A model generated the notes under the pieces. That model searched no databases. It was not told where the DNA came from and saw only the letters and a program-made list of their open reading frames with translations. DNA of 64,000 bases, taken from contig NZ_JYHV01000016.1 of the NCBI RefSeq assembly GCF_000952685.1, positions 54,756 to 118,755 of the forward strand. The letters run 5' to 3'. A program made the translations under genes and the position numbers. This stretch comes from Stutzerimonas stutzeri. Its GTDB lineage: Bacteria > Pseudomonadota > Gammaproteobacteria > Pseudomonadales > Pseudomonadaceae. Shown in pieces: positions 7,865-15,727 of the stretch; position 1 is the stretch's first letter; each line of letters starts with the position of its first letter.

Positions 7865-9193
7865 ATGCCCGAACGTTTTCTGAACGCTATCCATTGGCTG
7901 ACTGCGGCCACGTACCGGCCGCTGTGCTGGTTGGTGCTTGCCTTCGGATTGATGCCGGTCATGGCTCAGGCCCGCCCGGTCACGATCGATCCTGGCAGTG
8001 CCCAGCAGATCGGCCTGACGCCGGGGGAAGGGAGGGTGCTGCGCTTTCCTGCGGCCGTTGAGTCACTGTTTGTCGCCGATCCGACGATCGCTGACGTACG
8101 CGTCGTCTCCGACGGCGTCGCTTATGTCTACGCCAAGGCGGTTGGCAATACCGATCTGATCGCTCTGGGGCCAGAACAACAAACACGCGGCACGGTCAGC
8201 CTGGACGTTCGGCCCGACGGTGGTGGCAAGGTGCGTGTCGATCTTGCCGGGCGCCGCGCGTTCGCATCCGGAGAAGCGGATACGGTGCAGTCTGCGCTGG
8301 CTACCCAGGCTTCGTTGGACAGCCAGGCTATAGAAGGCCAACCGGCCATCAATGCGACCACTTATGCCGGCTCGCCACAGGTCAACATCCGAGTTCGGTT
8401 CGCCGAGGTTTCACGTCAGCAACTGCTCAGTTATGGCGTTAACTGGAACGCCTTGGTCAACGCCGGCAACTTCTCGTTCGGCCTGGTGACCGGTGGCCCG
8501 TTGGCCAGCGCGGCAGCCAACGGGGCGACCAACCTGATCGGTGGCGGTTTCAGCTCCGGCAGCGGCAGTGTCGACGTGCTGCTCGACGCGCTGCAGAGTA
8601 ACGGTATTCTCGAGATTCTTGCCGAGCCGAATATCACGGCCATGACCGGGCAGACTGCAAGCTTTTTGGCGGGCGGGGAGATCCCGGTGCCGGTCCCCGT
8701 CAGCAACGAGCTGGTGGGTATCGAATACAAACCTTATGGCGTCTCGCTAATGTTCACCCCGACGCTGCTACCCGGCGAGCGGATCGGTCTGCGGGTGCGA
8801 CCTGAAGTCAGCAGCCTGGATGGCAGCAGCACGGTTGAAATCGCCGGGCTGACGGTGCCGACGTTCCGTATCCGCCGCGCCGATACGCGGGTAGAGGTAG
8901 GCAGCGGACAGACCTTCGCCATTGCCGGGTTGTTCCAACGCAATAACTCGCAAGACATGGATCGCCTGCCGCTACTGGGAGATATGCCGGTGCTGGGCAG
9001 CTTGTTTCGTTCCCGGCGCTTTCAGCAGAACGAGACGGAGCTGGTCATCCTGATCACGCCGTATCTGGTCGAGCCGAGCGGCGAGCGCGACTTGGCGACA
9101 CCGCTGGACCCGGCGGGCACCAATCCCGCCTGGCAACTGGCTGGCGCGTCAGCGTTCACGCGTCGTACGGAGTTCGGCTTCCATGTTGAATGA
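7865..9193 (+). CDS. sctC2: RhcC2-type secretin, CpaC/RcpA (Tad pilus)-like
   Basis: The 442-aa product starts at ATG 7865 (AAGGAG at 7853-7858) rather than the in-frame TTG at 7844. A signal peptide ends near VMAQA. The mature N-terminus (QQIGLTPGEGRVLRFP, then VESLFVADPTIADVRVVSDG and YVYAKAVGNTDLIAL) is the N0-like domain of Tad secretins of the CpaC/RcpA family, not a YscC N-terminus. The secretin core follows (VNIRVRFAEVSRQQLLSYGVNWNA, FLAGGEIPVPVP, then TELVILITPYLVEP). It should form the outer-membrane ring of the T3SS. Rhizobia likewise split SctC into RhcC1 and RhcC2; the N-domain partner here is at 10623. It overlaps the next gene by 11 bp. Confidence 0.92.
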   Translation: MPERFLNAIHWLTAATYRPLCWLVLAFGLMPVMAQARPVTIDPGSAQQIGLTPGEGRVLRFPAAVESLFVADPTIADVRVVSDGVAYVYAKAVGNTDLIALGPEQQTRGTVSLDVRPDGGGKVRVDLAGRRAFASGEADTVQSALATQASLDSQAIEGQPAINATTYAGSPQVNIRVRFAEVSRQQLLSYGVNWNALVNAGNFSFGLVTGGPLASAAANGATNLIGGGFSSGSGSVDVLLDALQSNGILEILAEPNITAMTGQTASFLAGGEIPVPVPVSNELVGIEYKPYGVSLMFTPTLLPGERIGLRVRPEVSSLDGSSTVEIAGLTVPTFRIRRADTRVEVGSGQTFAIAGLFQRNNSQDMDRLPLLGDMPVLGSLFRSRRFQQNETELVILITPYLVEPSGERDLATPLDPAGTNPAWQLAGASAFTRRTEFGFHVE

Positions 9194-9572
9194 GATCCGC
9201 TTTTTTTCTGCAACGGTCGTTTGGGTGGGGCTGGTTGCGATGCTTGGCGGCTGCGCCACTGAGCTGGACTCACCGCACTATTCGGCAGGGTTCGATGTGG
9301 ACCTGCCCGGCGACTCGCGGCCTTTTCCGGAGGCTTGTCTGGCCATTGCTAATGGAACGAATTCGCCCCGCCTGCCGGTCGGTTGCGCCAATGCGCTCAA
9401 TTTGCAGCGGATGGTCGAGCGGCCTGATGACCTGCGTCGCGGTCGCGATACCGGACCGTCCTTCGCGGCGCCAGTTGCCCAGGCCGCGGAGCGCTACTTG
9501 CGTGGCGATAACGAAGATGAGCGCGAGCGCAGCCGGCGTCTGGAGCAGGAGAGCAGCACAGGCGCACCCTGA
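9183..9572 (+). CDS. CpaD-like outer-membrane lipoprotein
   Basis: The 129-aa protein begins with a lipoprotein signal (VAMLGGC, lipidated Cys24). The mature part has RLPVGCANALNLQRMVERP then a short stretch ending DLRRGRDTGPSFA. This resembles CpaD of Tad pili, where a conserved GC.(T/N)..NL....NP.DL..PR signature occurs. CpaD is an outer-membrane lipoprotein that accompanies the CpaC secretin. The start at 9183 overlaps the secretin stop, so the two are probably co-translated. A role in secretin placement or stability is inferred from the Tad parallel. Confidence 0.8.
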   Translation: MLNEIRFFSATVVWVGLVAMLGGCATELDSPHYSAGFDVDLPGDSRPFPEACLAIANGTNSPRLPVGCANALNLQRMVERPDDLRRGRDTGPSFAAPVAQAAERYLRGDNEDERERSRRLEQESSTGAP

Positions 9573-9576
9573 CAGG

Positions 9577-10368
9577 TCAGAGTTGGGTAGAGGTCAACAA
9601 GCCGACGGCACGCGCGCGGGCCGCGGGATCTTTGATAGAACGGATCGCCCGAGCTTGAGCGAGCAACTCGCCGCGCTCTGCCTTGGGTAAACCAGCCAGC
9701 GCATCAGCTGCGGATTGATCATCACCAAGCAGGGTCAATACCAGCATTTGCTGGCGCACGTGATGCGGTTCGGATAATGGGGATTCGGTAATCGCCGTAG
9801 CCTCTGCTCGTGCTCGCTGGGCTTGACCGTCAAGTGCGAATGCCAACGCCAGGTTGCTGCGAATGTCCAGGTCGCCGCCCGCATGCGCCAGTGCGGTTCC
9901 GTAGGCGGCTTGGGCTTCAGTGAACGCGCCGGACAGCACGTACGCGGTTCCGAGACGGTTATAAGCTACCGCCGTGTCGATCTGCGGCGCGGCGGCTTGG
10001 AGAGACCGTACGGCGCGCTCGATGCGACCCTGCTGCAGGTCCGCGGTGCCCAGCCCGAGTAGCGCCTGTGGGTCGTCCGGATTGCGGGTCAATACCGCGC
10101 GAAACGCTTGTGCTGCCCCGCTTGCATCACCTGTAACCAGCTTCGTATCGCCGAGTGCGAGCATGACCTCCGGTGCCTGATCGCTCAGCTCGGCGGCTCG
10201 TTCATACAGCGCGACAGCCGAGGCTGGGTCCCCGCCACGTCGCACCTGTTCGGCCAGCGATAGGAGACGGTCGCGATCACTGACAGGGGGGGTGGGATTG
10301 CTGGCGCAGGCGCTTAGCGCCATGCAGACGAAGACAGCCGACAGGCGGGGGCGGACAAACTCTGGCAA
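9577..10368 (-). CDS. TadD-like TPR lipoprotein, putative secretin pilotin
   Basis: A TTG start at 10368 is chosen because GGAG lies 7 nt upstream on this strand and it gives a clean lipoprotein signal (MALSAC, lipidated Cys21); longer in-frame starts bury that signal. The 263-aa protein then has four to five TPR units: ALYERAAELSDQAPEVMLAL, AFRAVLTRNPDDPQALLGLG, then AVAYNRLGTAYVLSGAFTEA and further hairpins. A TPR lipoprotein next to a CpaC-type secretin and a CpaD-like lipoprotein matches TadD, the pilotin-like factor of Tad pili. It is convergent with the CpaD-like gene (4 bp between stops) and divergent from the N-domain secretin gene, hence separately promoted. Confidence 0.85.
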   Translation of the reverse strand: MPEFVRPRLSAVFVCMALSACASNPTPPVSDRDRLLSLAEQVRRGGDPASAVALYERAAELSDQAPEVMLALGDTKLVTGDASGAAQAFRAVLTRNPDDPQALLGLGTADLQQGRIERAVRSLQAAAPQIDTAVAYNRLGTAYVLSGAFTEAQAAYGTALAHAGGDLDIRSNLALAFALDGQAQRARAEATAITESPLSEPHHVRQQMLVLTLLGDDQSAADALAGLPKAERGELLAQARAIRSIKDPAARARAVGLLTSTQL

Positions 10369-10622
10369 CGGATAGCTCCTGCGTGGGTGCAGCAAGCGAT
10401 TGGGCCAGAGCGGCATGACAATGCCATGACATTCCGCCGACGCCATCAGGGCCGCTGCAATCATGTTGTCATCTGGGGCCGCAATACTTTTGCCATTCGA
10501 GAGGTCGCTGACGCGACTTCCGCGTTTCGGCTGCTGGACGTGGTCGTTGTAGTCGCGCAATACCAGGATGGCTGTTTTTCCTAGCGGGCCCGCGCCCGAC
10601 TGTCGCCTTTCAAGGTGATGGT
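10369..10622. promoter_or_regulatory. Divergent promoter region, TadD-like gene / sctC1
   Basis: A 254-bp non-coding gap between two divergent starts must carry promoters for both. It contains a perfect dyad GTCGC-TGAC-GCGAC at 10504-10517, a possible operator half-site pair. No recognised T3SS regulator box could be assigned. Confidence 0.4.
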
Positions 10623-11255
10623 ATGGATGGAACGAACATGACCTCGTATCGCCACGATGACGCCTTCAACATCCTGCGGCCATTCCGTCATGCCGCGATC
10701 TGGTTTTTCGCTTGGCTTGCCCTCGCACAACCTGCGCAGGCCACGTCTGACCCCGACTGGTTCGCTCAACCCTATCGCTATCGCGTGATTGATCAGGACG
10801 TGCGCAACGTGCTGGCTGAGTTCGGCCGTAACCTGAACGTGCCGGTCGTTCTATCTGCACGCGTGAAGGGCAGAGTGCGAGGGGACATCCAGGCGCCGGA
10901 CGCCGGAGCCTTTCTGAAGCGTATTTCAACCGCTGCCGGGCTTACCTGGTACCTCAAGGGCGACGCGGTCGTGGTCGATTCAGCCACCGAACTCGCTAGC
11001 CGCAGCTTCAACGTCGGCCCGTTCGACAGCGATGCGCTTGATCATCTGCTTGCCACGTTTCGCCACGGAACAGGCGTCGGGGCGCGTCTGGACGAGCGCC
11101 GCGCGACACTGAACGTCTCAGGCCCGCCGGGCTACATCGCTCATGTTCAGCAACGCCTGGATAGCCTGCGTGGCAGTCCGGGTCGAGCTCCGAGTATCGG
11201 CGTCCGCGTATTCCGGGGCGGCGCCGACACCGAGGTCGTCAGCAATCGCAGCTGA
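10623..11255 (+). CDS. sctC1: RhcC1/NolW-type secretin N-domain protein
   Basis: The 210-aa product starts at ATG 10623 (AAGGTG at 10612-10617). A signal peptide with a long hydrophobic core (AAIWFFAWLALAQPAQA) is followed by WFAQPYRYRVIDQDVRNVLA and then a region ending VPVVLSARVKGRVRGDI. These are the N0 and N1 domains of YscC/HrcC secretins; the protein ends after N1 and has no secretin barrel. This matches rhizobial NolW/RhcC1, which is split from RhcC2. It should form the periplasmic part of the outer ring contacting SctD and SctJ, with the CpaC-like protein at 7865 supplying the pore. It heads the sctC1-I-J-K-L-N-O-Q operon, as nolW does in rhizobia. Confidence 0.9.
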   Translation: MDGTNMTSYRHDDAFNILRPFRHAAIWFFAWLALAQPAQATSDPDWFAQPYRYRVIDQDVRNVLAEFGRNLNVPVVLSARVKGRVRGDIQAPDAGAFLKRISTAAGLTWYLKGDAVVVDSATELASRSFNVGPFDSDALDHLLATFRHGTGVGARLDERRATLNVSGPPGYIAHVQQRLDSLRGSPGRAPSIGVRVFRGGADTEVVSNRS

Positions 11256-11299
11256 CAGCCACTGACCGTGCCCTGGGCACATCCATGCAGGAGGGTTCC

Positions 11300-11518
11300 A
11301 TGTCGATCAATCCCGTAGATACCAGCGTCATCACCGACGGCTCGAGTGCCGCTTCCAACGAGCGGACCTTCGACGAGGCCATCGAGAACGCCCAAAACGA
11401 GCTGTCGGAGGCCGACTTCAACGAGCAATTGATCATCGGGGCCATACAGGTCGGTGGGCAGATGATCCTTATGCCGCGCGCCACTGAGATTCTCAACGAA
11501 GCCATGTCGGACGAGTAA
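11300..11518 (+). CDS. 72-aa small T3SS protein, possible needle or accessory subunit
   Basis: The ATG at 11300 has an excellent Shine-Dalgarno (AGGAGGG, 11288-11294). The protein has a polar Ser/Thr/Asp N-terminus, an acidic middle helix (FDEAIENAQNELSEADFNEQ) and a more apolar C-terminal part (LIIGAIQVGGQMILMP). No cysteine, signal peptide or full membrane span is present. Size and helical content fit a needle or pilus subunit (SctF/NopA) or a small early substrate. It lies between sctC1 and sctI, an operon position compatible with either. The 53-aa protein at 3806 is the other needle candidate. Confidence 0.8.
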   Translation: MSINPVDTSVITDGSSAASNERTFDEAIENAQNELSEADFNEQLIIGAIQVGGQMILMPRATEILNEAMSDE

Positions 11519-11550
11519 ACGTCTGCACCACAGACAGAAGGGGAGACGCG

Positions 11551-11955
11551 ATGACGCCAGCAATTTCCACCACCAACCTCGCCAGCGGGGGGCAGGAGTT
11601 GGCATCGCAGAACCTTTTCGAACACCTGGCTAGCCAGGCCCAAAGCGCGGGACAGGGAGCCAGCCCCGCGCAGTTGGGTGAAGGGCTGGTCAATGGACTC
11701 GACGGGTTTCTGGAGCGGTCCCAAGCATTTGCTGCTCGCGCTGACAGCCTATCCGGCAGCGGGCCAACTGCCGTCGACGCGCAGGTCAGCGTGGTTGATC
11801 AGCCTGGCGCACCGACGCGCATGGCCGACGCTCAGCTCGAAAAGGTTGCCGAGTCGTTGAGCCGGATGTTCGATCATGCCATCGAGACGCAAATGGTGGT
11901 GCGCGGTGCGACGCAGATATCTGGTGCGGCCAATACGCTGCTGCGAGGCCAATGA
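11551..11955 (+). CDS. sctI: SctI-like inner rod protein (NolB position)
   Basis: The 134-aa protein starts at ATG 11551 behind AAGGGGAGA. The N-terminal two thirds is Ser/Ala/Gln-rich and probably disordered, with a C-terminal helix VEKVAESL-like region ending in MVVRGATQISGAANTLLRGQ. SctI inner rod proteins (YscI, PrgJ, HrpB) have the same plan: a variable N-terminus and a conserved C-terminal helix that packs on the export apparatus beneath SctC. Its place just before sctJ matches nolB before nolT in rhizobia. The assignment rests on position and the C-terminal pattern. Confidence 0.8.
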   Translation: MTPAISTTNLASGGQELASQNLFEHLASQAQSAGQGASPAQLGEGLVNGLDGFLERSQAFAARADSLSGSGPTAVDAQVSVVDQPGAPTRMADAQLEKVAESLSRMFDHAIETQMVVRGATQISGAANTLLRGQ

Positions 11956-11956
11956 C

Positions 11957-12718
11957 ATGCGGCTCAGGTTGATCCCGTTGTTTGCGCTGATGCTACTGCT
12001 GCAGGCCTGCGACACCGAACTCTACAGCGACCTCGAGCAACGCGAAGCGAACCGTATGGTGGCAGTGCTGCTGGAGCGGGGTATCGCGGCTGATCGAGTC
12101 ATGCAGAAGGATGGACGGTTGACCGTGACAGTGGACAAGCGCCGCTTCGCCGACGCCGTGTCGTTGCTTGAGGATGCCGGTTTGCCGGAGCAGAGCTTCA
12201 CCAATCTAGGCGAGGTGTTCCAGAACAATGGCCTGGTGTCGTCGCCTGTGCAGGAACGCGCACAGATGATCTATGCGCTCAGTGAGGAGCTGTCACATAC
12301 CGTTTCCCAGGTCGATGGCGTGCTATCGGCGCGCGTGCACGTGGTATTGCCAGATAACGATCTGCTCAAGCGCAACACGGTGCCATCTTCGGCCTCGGTG
12401 TTCATCCGCCATGAACCCGGGCTGGATATCAATCGCTTGTTGCCTCAGGTGAAAACCTTGGTGGCCAACGGCATCTCCGGGCTGAGCTACGAAGGCGTCT
12501 CGGTGATTCCCGTCGAAGCGCCGGCGCCCGTCGAGCGTGCGACCGAGCCGCTGGTGAGATTCTTCGGCATAACCCTGCAACAGGCTAGCCTCGATCAGGC
12601 ACGCTGGGTTTTCGGCAGCCTTCTGCTGGCGGTGCTGGCACTCGCCGGCGTCTGCATTTGGCTGTTGCGTCGTCCCGCTGGCGGGGCGCGCGTCTACCCA
12701 TTGGTGCCGCGCACATGA
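11957..12718 (+). CDS. sctJ: SctJ, inner-membrane ring lipoprotein (HrcJ/NolT family)
   Basis: The 253-aa product starts at ATG 11957, one base after the sctI stop. A lipoprotein signal ends LLQAC (Cys18). Two ring-building modules follow: residues about 20-75 (LYSDLEQREANRMVAVLLER) and about 110-190 (ALSEELSHTVSQVDGVLSARVHVVLP, then VKTLVANGISGLSYEGVSVI). A C-terminal membrane segment lies at about 220-240 (WVFGSLLLAVLALAGVCIWL) with a basic cytoplasmic tail. This is the complete YscJ/FliF-like plan. It forms the inner of the two inner-membrane rings. Its stop overlaps the next start by 4 bp. Confidence 0.97.
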   Translation: MRLRLIPLFALMLLLQACDTELYSDLEQREANRMVAVLLERGIAADRVMQKDGRLTVTVDKRRFADAVSLLEDAGLPEQSFTNLGEVFQNNGLVSSPVQERAQMIYALSEELSHTVSQVDGVLSARVHVVLPDNDLLKRNTVPSSASVFIRHEPGLDINRLLPQVKTLVANGISGLSYEGVSVIPVEAPAPVERATEPLVRFFGITLQQASLDQARWVFGSLLLAVLALAGVCIWLLRRPAGGARVYPLVPRT

Positions 12719-13320
12719 GTGCGGACGCTATGGATTGGCCGCCGTCGAGCACCGAGCTGCTCAGCCTGCTCGACGTGTCTGCGCTGGCTCGTCAACAGAT
12801 AGGTGTCGCCAGTGTCGATGTGCTGCTCGCCGAGCCGCGTTTCCATGACCGGCTACTTCAGTTGCTCGCAGGCAATGCCGTCCCCCTCGATCCGGTCCTT
12901 GATGCAGGTGATCGTCATCTGTTGCGTGCCAGTGCCAGCCAGTGGTCCGAGCTGAGTCGAGCCTGTGGCGCTGTTTGCCATGCGCAAACCTTCGCGTGTG
13001 CCATTCAGGCGGCACAGGTGCAGACGCTAACCGAGCGCTTTGGCCGGCCGCTGTATGAATTGGCACTGCGACACCGAGCGCTCGCATGGTTGCCGGCGGT
13101 TTCGGATGATCCGGCGGGACTGGAAGCTGCCGTCTGTGCCACAGGCGAAGCCTGCATGGCCGCCTGGTACGTCCAACTATCGCTGTCGTCACGGGACTGG
13201 ATGCGTCTGCGCGGATTTGATGAGGGTGCGCCTGTGGGTGATGAGCATGACGCACGTCGACTCGAGATCGTGCGCGTCGTCGCCGTCGATTACTTCGCTG
13301 AGGCAACTGACAAGCCATGA
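12715..13320 (+). CDS. sctK: SctK-like sorting platform protein (NolU position)
   Basis: The 201-aa soluble protein starts at ATG 12715, sharing ATGA with the sctJ stop. It is Ala/Leu-rich and helical with few sharp motifs (LRASASQWSELSRACGAVCH, FGRPLYELALRHRALAWLP). The gene between sctJ and sctL encodes SctK (YscK/NolU/HrpD) throughout T3SS clusters. SctK links the cytosolic sorting platform to the SctD ring. Sequence is poorly conserved in this family, so the call is based mainly on order and size. It overlaps sctL by 4 bp. Confidence 0.8.
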   Translation: MSADAMDWPPSSTELLSLLDVSALARQQIGVASVDVLLAEPRFHDRLLQLLAGNAVPLDPVLDAGDRHLLRASASQWSELSRACGAVCHAQTFACAIQAAQVQTLTERFGRPLYELALRHRALAWLPAVSDDPAGLEAAVCATGEACMAAWYVQLSLSSRDWMRLRGFDEGAPVGDEHDARRLEIVRVVAVDYFAEATDKP

Positions 13321-13907
13321 GTGATCTGCCGACACAGCCGAACCGCATCATCCTTCGCGCTGACGAGGCGCAGGCCTGGGCCGACGGCTTTGCTTTTCTT
13401 CAGGCGGCGCGTGAGCAGGCCGAAGCCTTACGCGAACGTGCGCTGCAGGAGGCCGATCAACTTTGCGAGCAGGGTTACGCCGATGGGCACCGGCAGGGAG
13501 CCGATGCGGCGGCAGAGCTCTTGACTCAGACCCATGCGGACGTCGAACGCTACCTCGCCGGTCTGGAAGGTGATCTGGCGAAGCTCGCTCTCTCTGTTGT
13601 TCGTCAGCTGATCGAAGGTTTGGACGATGCTGAACGCATCGCCCGTCTCACTGCGAAAGCACTGAAAGCGTTCCGTGATCAACAGGTGCTGACGCTACAC
13701 GTCGCTCCTGAGCAGGTTGCAGCGGTGCAGGCCAACCTTGACGCGCTGGTGGGCAGCCGGTCGCCGACCGTAACCGCGGATCCGCAGCTGGTGGGTGCTC
13801 AGGCCATGCTCGCCAGCCGTTCGGCAGTGGTGGACCTAGGCCTCGATGCGCAGCTCGAAGGACTGTCGAAGGCGCTCCATCCGTCCAGTCGGGAGCTATC
13901 GGCGTGA
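13317..13907 (+). CDS. sctL: SctL, ATPase stator (HrcL/NolV/FliH family)
   Basis: The 196-aa protein starts at ATG 13317 (4-bp overlap). An Ala/Glu/Arg-rich coiled coil occupies about residues 15-75 (AREQAEALRERALQEADQLC), followed by the FliH/YscL C-terminal domain with LAKLALSVVRQLIEGLDD and later PQLVGAQAMLASRSAVVDLG. SctL dimers act like the peripheral stalk of F/V-ATPases, holding the SctN hexamer to the sorting platform and restraining ATP hydrolysis. It overlaps sctN by 4 bp. Confidence 0.93.
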   Translation: MSDLPTQPNRIILRADEAQAWADGFAFLQAAREQAEALRERALQEADQLCEQGYADGHRQGADAAAELLTQTHADVERYLAGLEGDLAKLALSVVRQLIEGLDDAERIARLTAKALKAFRDQQVLTLHVAPEQVAAVQANLDALVGSRSPTVTADPQLVGAQAMLASRSAVVDLGLDAQLEGLSKALHPSSRELSA

Positions 13908-15247
13908 GCGAACTACCGCTGGACCAGCGCCTGAGCGACCTGTTGCCACGCTTGCAGGAGCGCGCCCTACAGGCCGATCCGCGTCTGCCGCGTGGCCGTG
14001 TACGTCGCGTTCGCGGTGTGATGGTCTATGCCAGCCTGGCGATGGCGCGAATTGGTGAACTCTGTTATCTGCGTGATCCACTGACCGGACGGCAGATTCC
14101 CGCTGAGGTCGTGGGCTTCGCCGACGAAGAAGCGATTCTTACCCCAATTGGCGATCTCGACGGGATGTCCACCCGTGCCGAAGTCATTTCGACCGGCTCG
14201 GTTTTGCAGGTGCCAGCGGGTGACGGGCTTCTCGGCAAGGCGATCAACGCACTTGGCGAATGGCTCGATGGGCCGGAAGGCGAGAGCCTGCCGCCGATGG
14301 GGCGTTGTTCAGTACAGGCCGAGCCACCGGCGCCGTTTGATCGTCAGCTGATCGAGCAGCCTTTGCAGCTGGGTATTCGCGCAATCGACGGCCTGCTGAC
14401 ACTCGCGCGCGGCCAGCGGATGGGCTTGTTCGGCGAGGCGGGGGTGGGCAAGTCGTCACTGCTGGCCTCGATGGTGCGAGGCACCGAGGCGGACGTGGTG
14501 GTGCTCGCGCTGATCGGTGAGCGTGGCCGGGAAGTGCGGGAGCTGCTGGACCGTCATCTCGATCCGACGGCTCGGGCTCGCACCGTTGCCGTTGTCGCTA
14601 CCTCAGATCGCCCGGCAATGGAGCGGGTGAAAGCGGCCTATGTCGCGACAGCTCTCGCCGAGCATTTCAGGGACCAGGGCCGCCATGTTCTGTTGTTGAT
14701 GGACAGCGTGACGCGCTTCGCCCGCGCCCAGCGTGAAATAGGCCTGGCCGCTGGCGAGCCGCCGACCCGTCGCGGCTATCCGCCCTCGCTGTTCGCGGCG
14801 CTGCCTCGCTTGCTCGAACGCGCGGGCCCCGGGGCTAACGGCAGTATCACAGGTCTTTACACGGTGCTAACCGAAGGCGAGGGCAGTCAGGATCCGGTGG
14901 CCGAGGAGGTGATGTCGATCCTTGATGGGCACATCCACCTGAGTCAATCGCTCGCCCAGCGCAACCATTTCCCCGCCATCGATGTGCTGCGCAGCCGCAG
15001 CCGTCTGATGGATGCAGTGACCCGGCCACTGCAACGGCAAACCGCTGCGCGCATTCGTGAGTCGCTGTCGCGCTACCGGGATATCGAACTGCTGTTGCAG
15101 GTTGGCGAATACAAGGCAGGGAACGACCCGGAAATAGACGCTGCAATCGCCCGGAAGCCGGTCATCGACCGCTTTCTACGCCAGGCTACGGACGAACATT
15201 CGACGTTCGGCGACACCCTGCGGGCCATGACGGAGCTGGCCCGATGA
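13904..15247 (+). CDS. sctN: SctN, T3SS ATPase (HrcN/RhcN)
   Basis: The 447-aa protein has the length and plan of the family: an N-terminal beta-barrel (about 20-95), the catalytic domain and a C-terminal helical domain. The P-loop is GLFGEAGVGKSS with Lys183, followed by VVVLALIGERGREVREL, then the Walker B stretch VLLLMDSVTRFARAQREIG and the signature PPTRRGYPPSLFAALPRLLE. All catalytic elements are intact. The hexamer strips chaperones from substrates and unfolds them for export. It overlaps sctL and sctO by 4 bp each. Confidence 0.98.
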   Translation: MSELPLDQRLSDLLPRLQERALQADPRLPRGRVRRVRGVMVYASLAMARIGELCYLRDPLTGRQIPAEVVGFADEEAILTPIGDLDGMSTRAEVISTGSVLQVPAGDGLLGKAINALGEWLDGPEGESLPPMGRCSVQAEPPAPFDRQLIEQPLQLGIRAIDGLLTLARGQRMGLFGEAGVGKSSLLASMVRGTEADVVVLALIGERGREVRELLDRHLDPTARARTVAVVATSDRPAMERVKAAYVATALAEHFRDQGRHVLLLMDSVTRFARAQREIGLAAGEPPTRRGYPPSLFAALPRLLERAGPGANGSITGLYTVLTEGEGSQDPVAEEVMSILDGHIHLSQSLAQRNHFPAIDVLRSRSRLMDAVTRPLQRQTAARIRESLSRYRDIELLLQVGEYKAGNDPEIDAAIARKPVIDRFLRQATDEHSTFGDTLRAMTELAR

Positions 15248-15717
15248 CCGGCCCAACCCTTGATCGCCTGATGAGCTTGCGTCAGCTGCGAGAACGTCAG
15301 GCTGCTGCTGCGCTGGCCCGACAGACCCAGACCGCAAGGGAAGCGGCGCAGCGTGCAAACGATGCGCAGCAGGACTATCAGCGTTTTCTCGACGAACTCG
15401 AGGCCGAAGACGCATCGACACTCCTGTACCTGAACGGCGATCGGCTTGATCTCGACGCGCTGCAGCAGGAGCACGCCCGGCGAATCAGCGTTGCCAGCGA
15501 AGAGGCCGGCCACCAGCGAACGATCGAACAGGCGCGCGTGGCACAGGACGACGCCGAGACGCAAAGGGATGCGCTTGCCCGTACCCATTCGCATCAGCGC
15601 AAACGACGCGAGGCGATGGAGCTTCATCGTCAACGTCAAGCAAACAAGGCCCGGGTGGACGCCGATCTGCACGACGAAGACGAGGCTGAACGCCTCACGC
15701 GCCCCGACTGGCCCTAA
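15244..15717 (+). CDS. sctO: SctO, central stalk protein (HrpO/YscO/FliJ-like)
   Basis: The 157-aa protein is one long, highly charged coiled coil (LRERQAAAALARQTQTAREA, ARRISVASEEAGHQ, then RKRREAMELHRQRQANKARV), with no membrane segment. The gene directly after sctN encodes SctO in all T3SS types. SctO sits in the pore of the SctN hexamer and connects it to SctV. The start at 15244 overlaps sctN by 4 bp. In many clusters sctP follows sctO; here sctQ follows directly. Confidence 0.9.
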   Translation: MTGPTLDRLMSLRQLRERQAAAALARQTQTAREAAQRANDAQQDYQRFLDELEAEDASTLLYLNGDRLDLDALQQEHARRISVASEEAGHQRTIEQARVAQDDAETQRDALARTHSHQRKRREAMELHRQRQANKARVDADLHDEDEAERLTRPDWP

Positions 15718-15727
15718 GGAAGACCGA

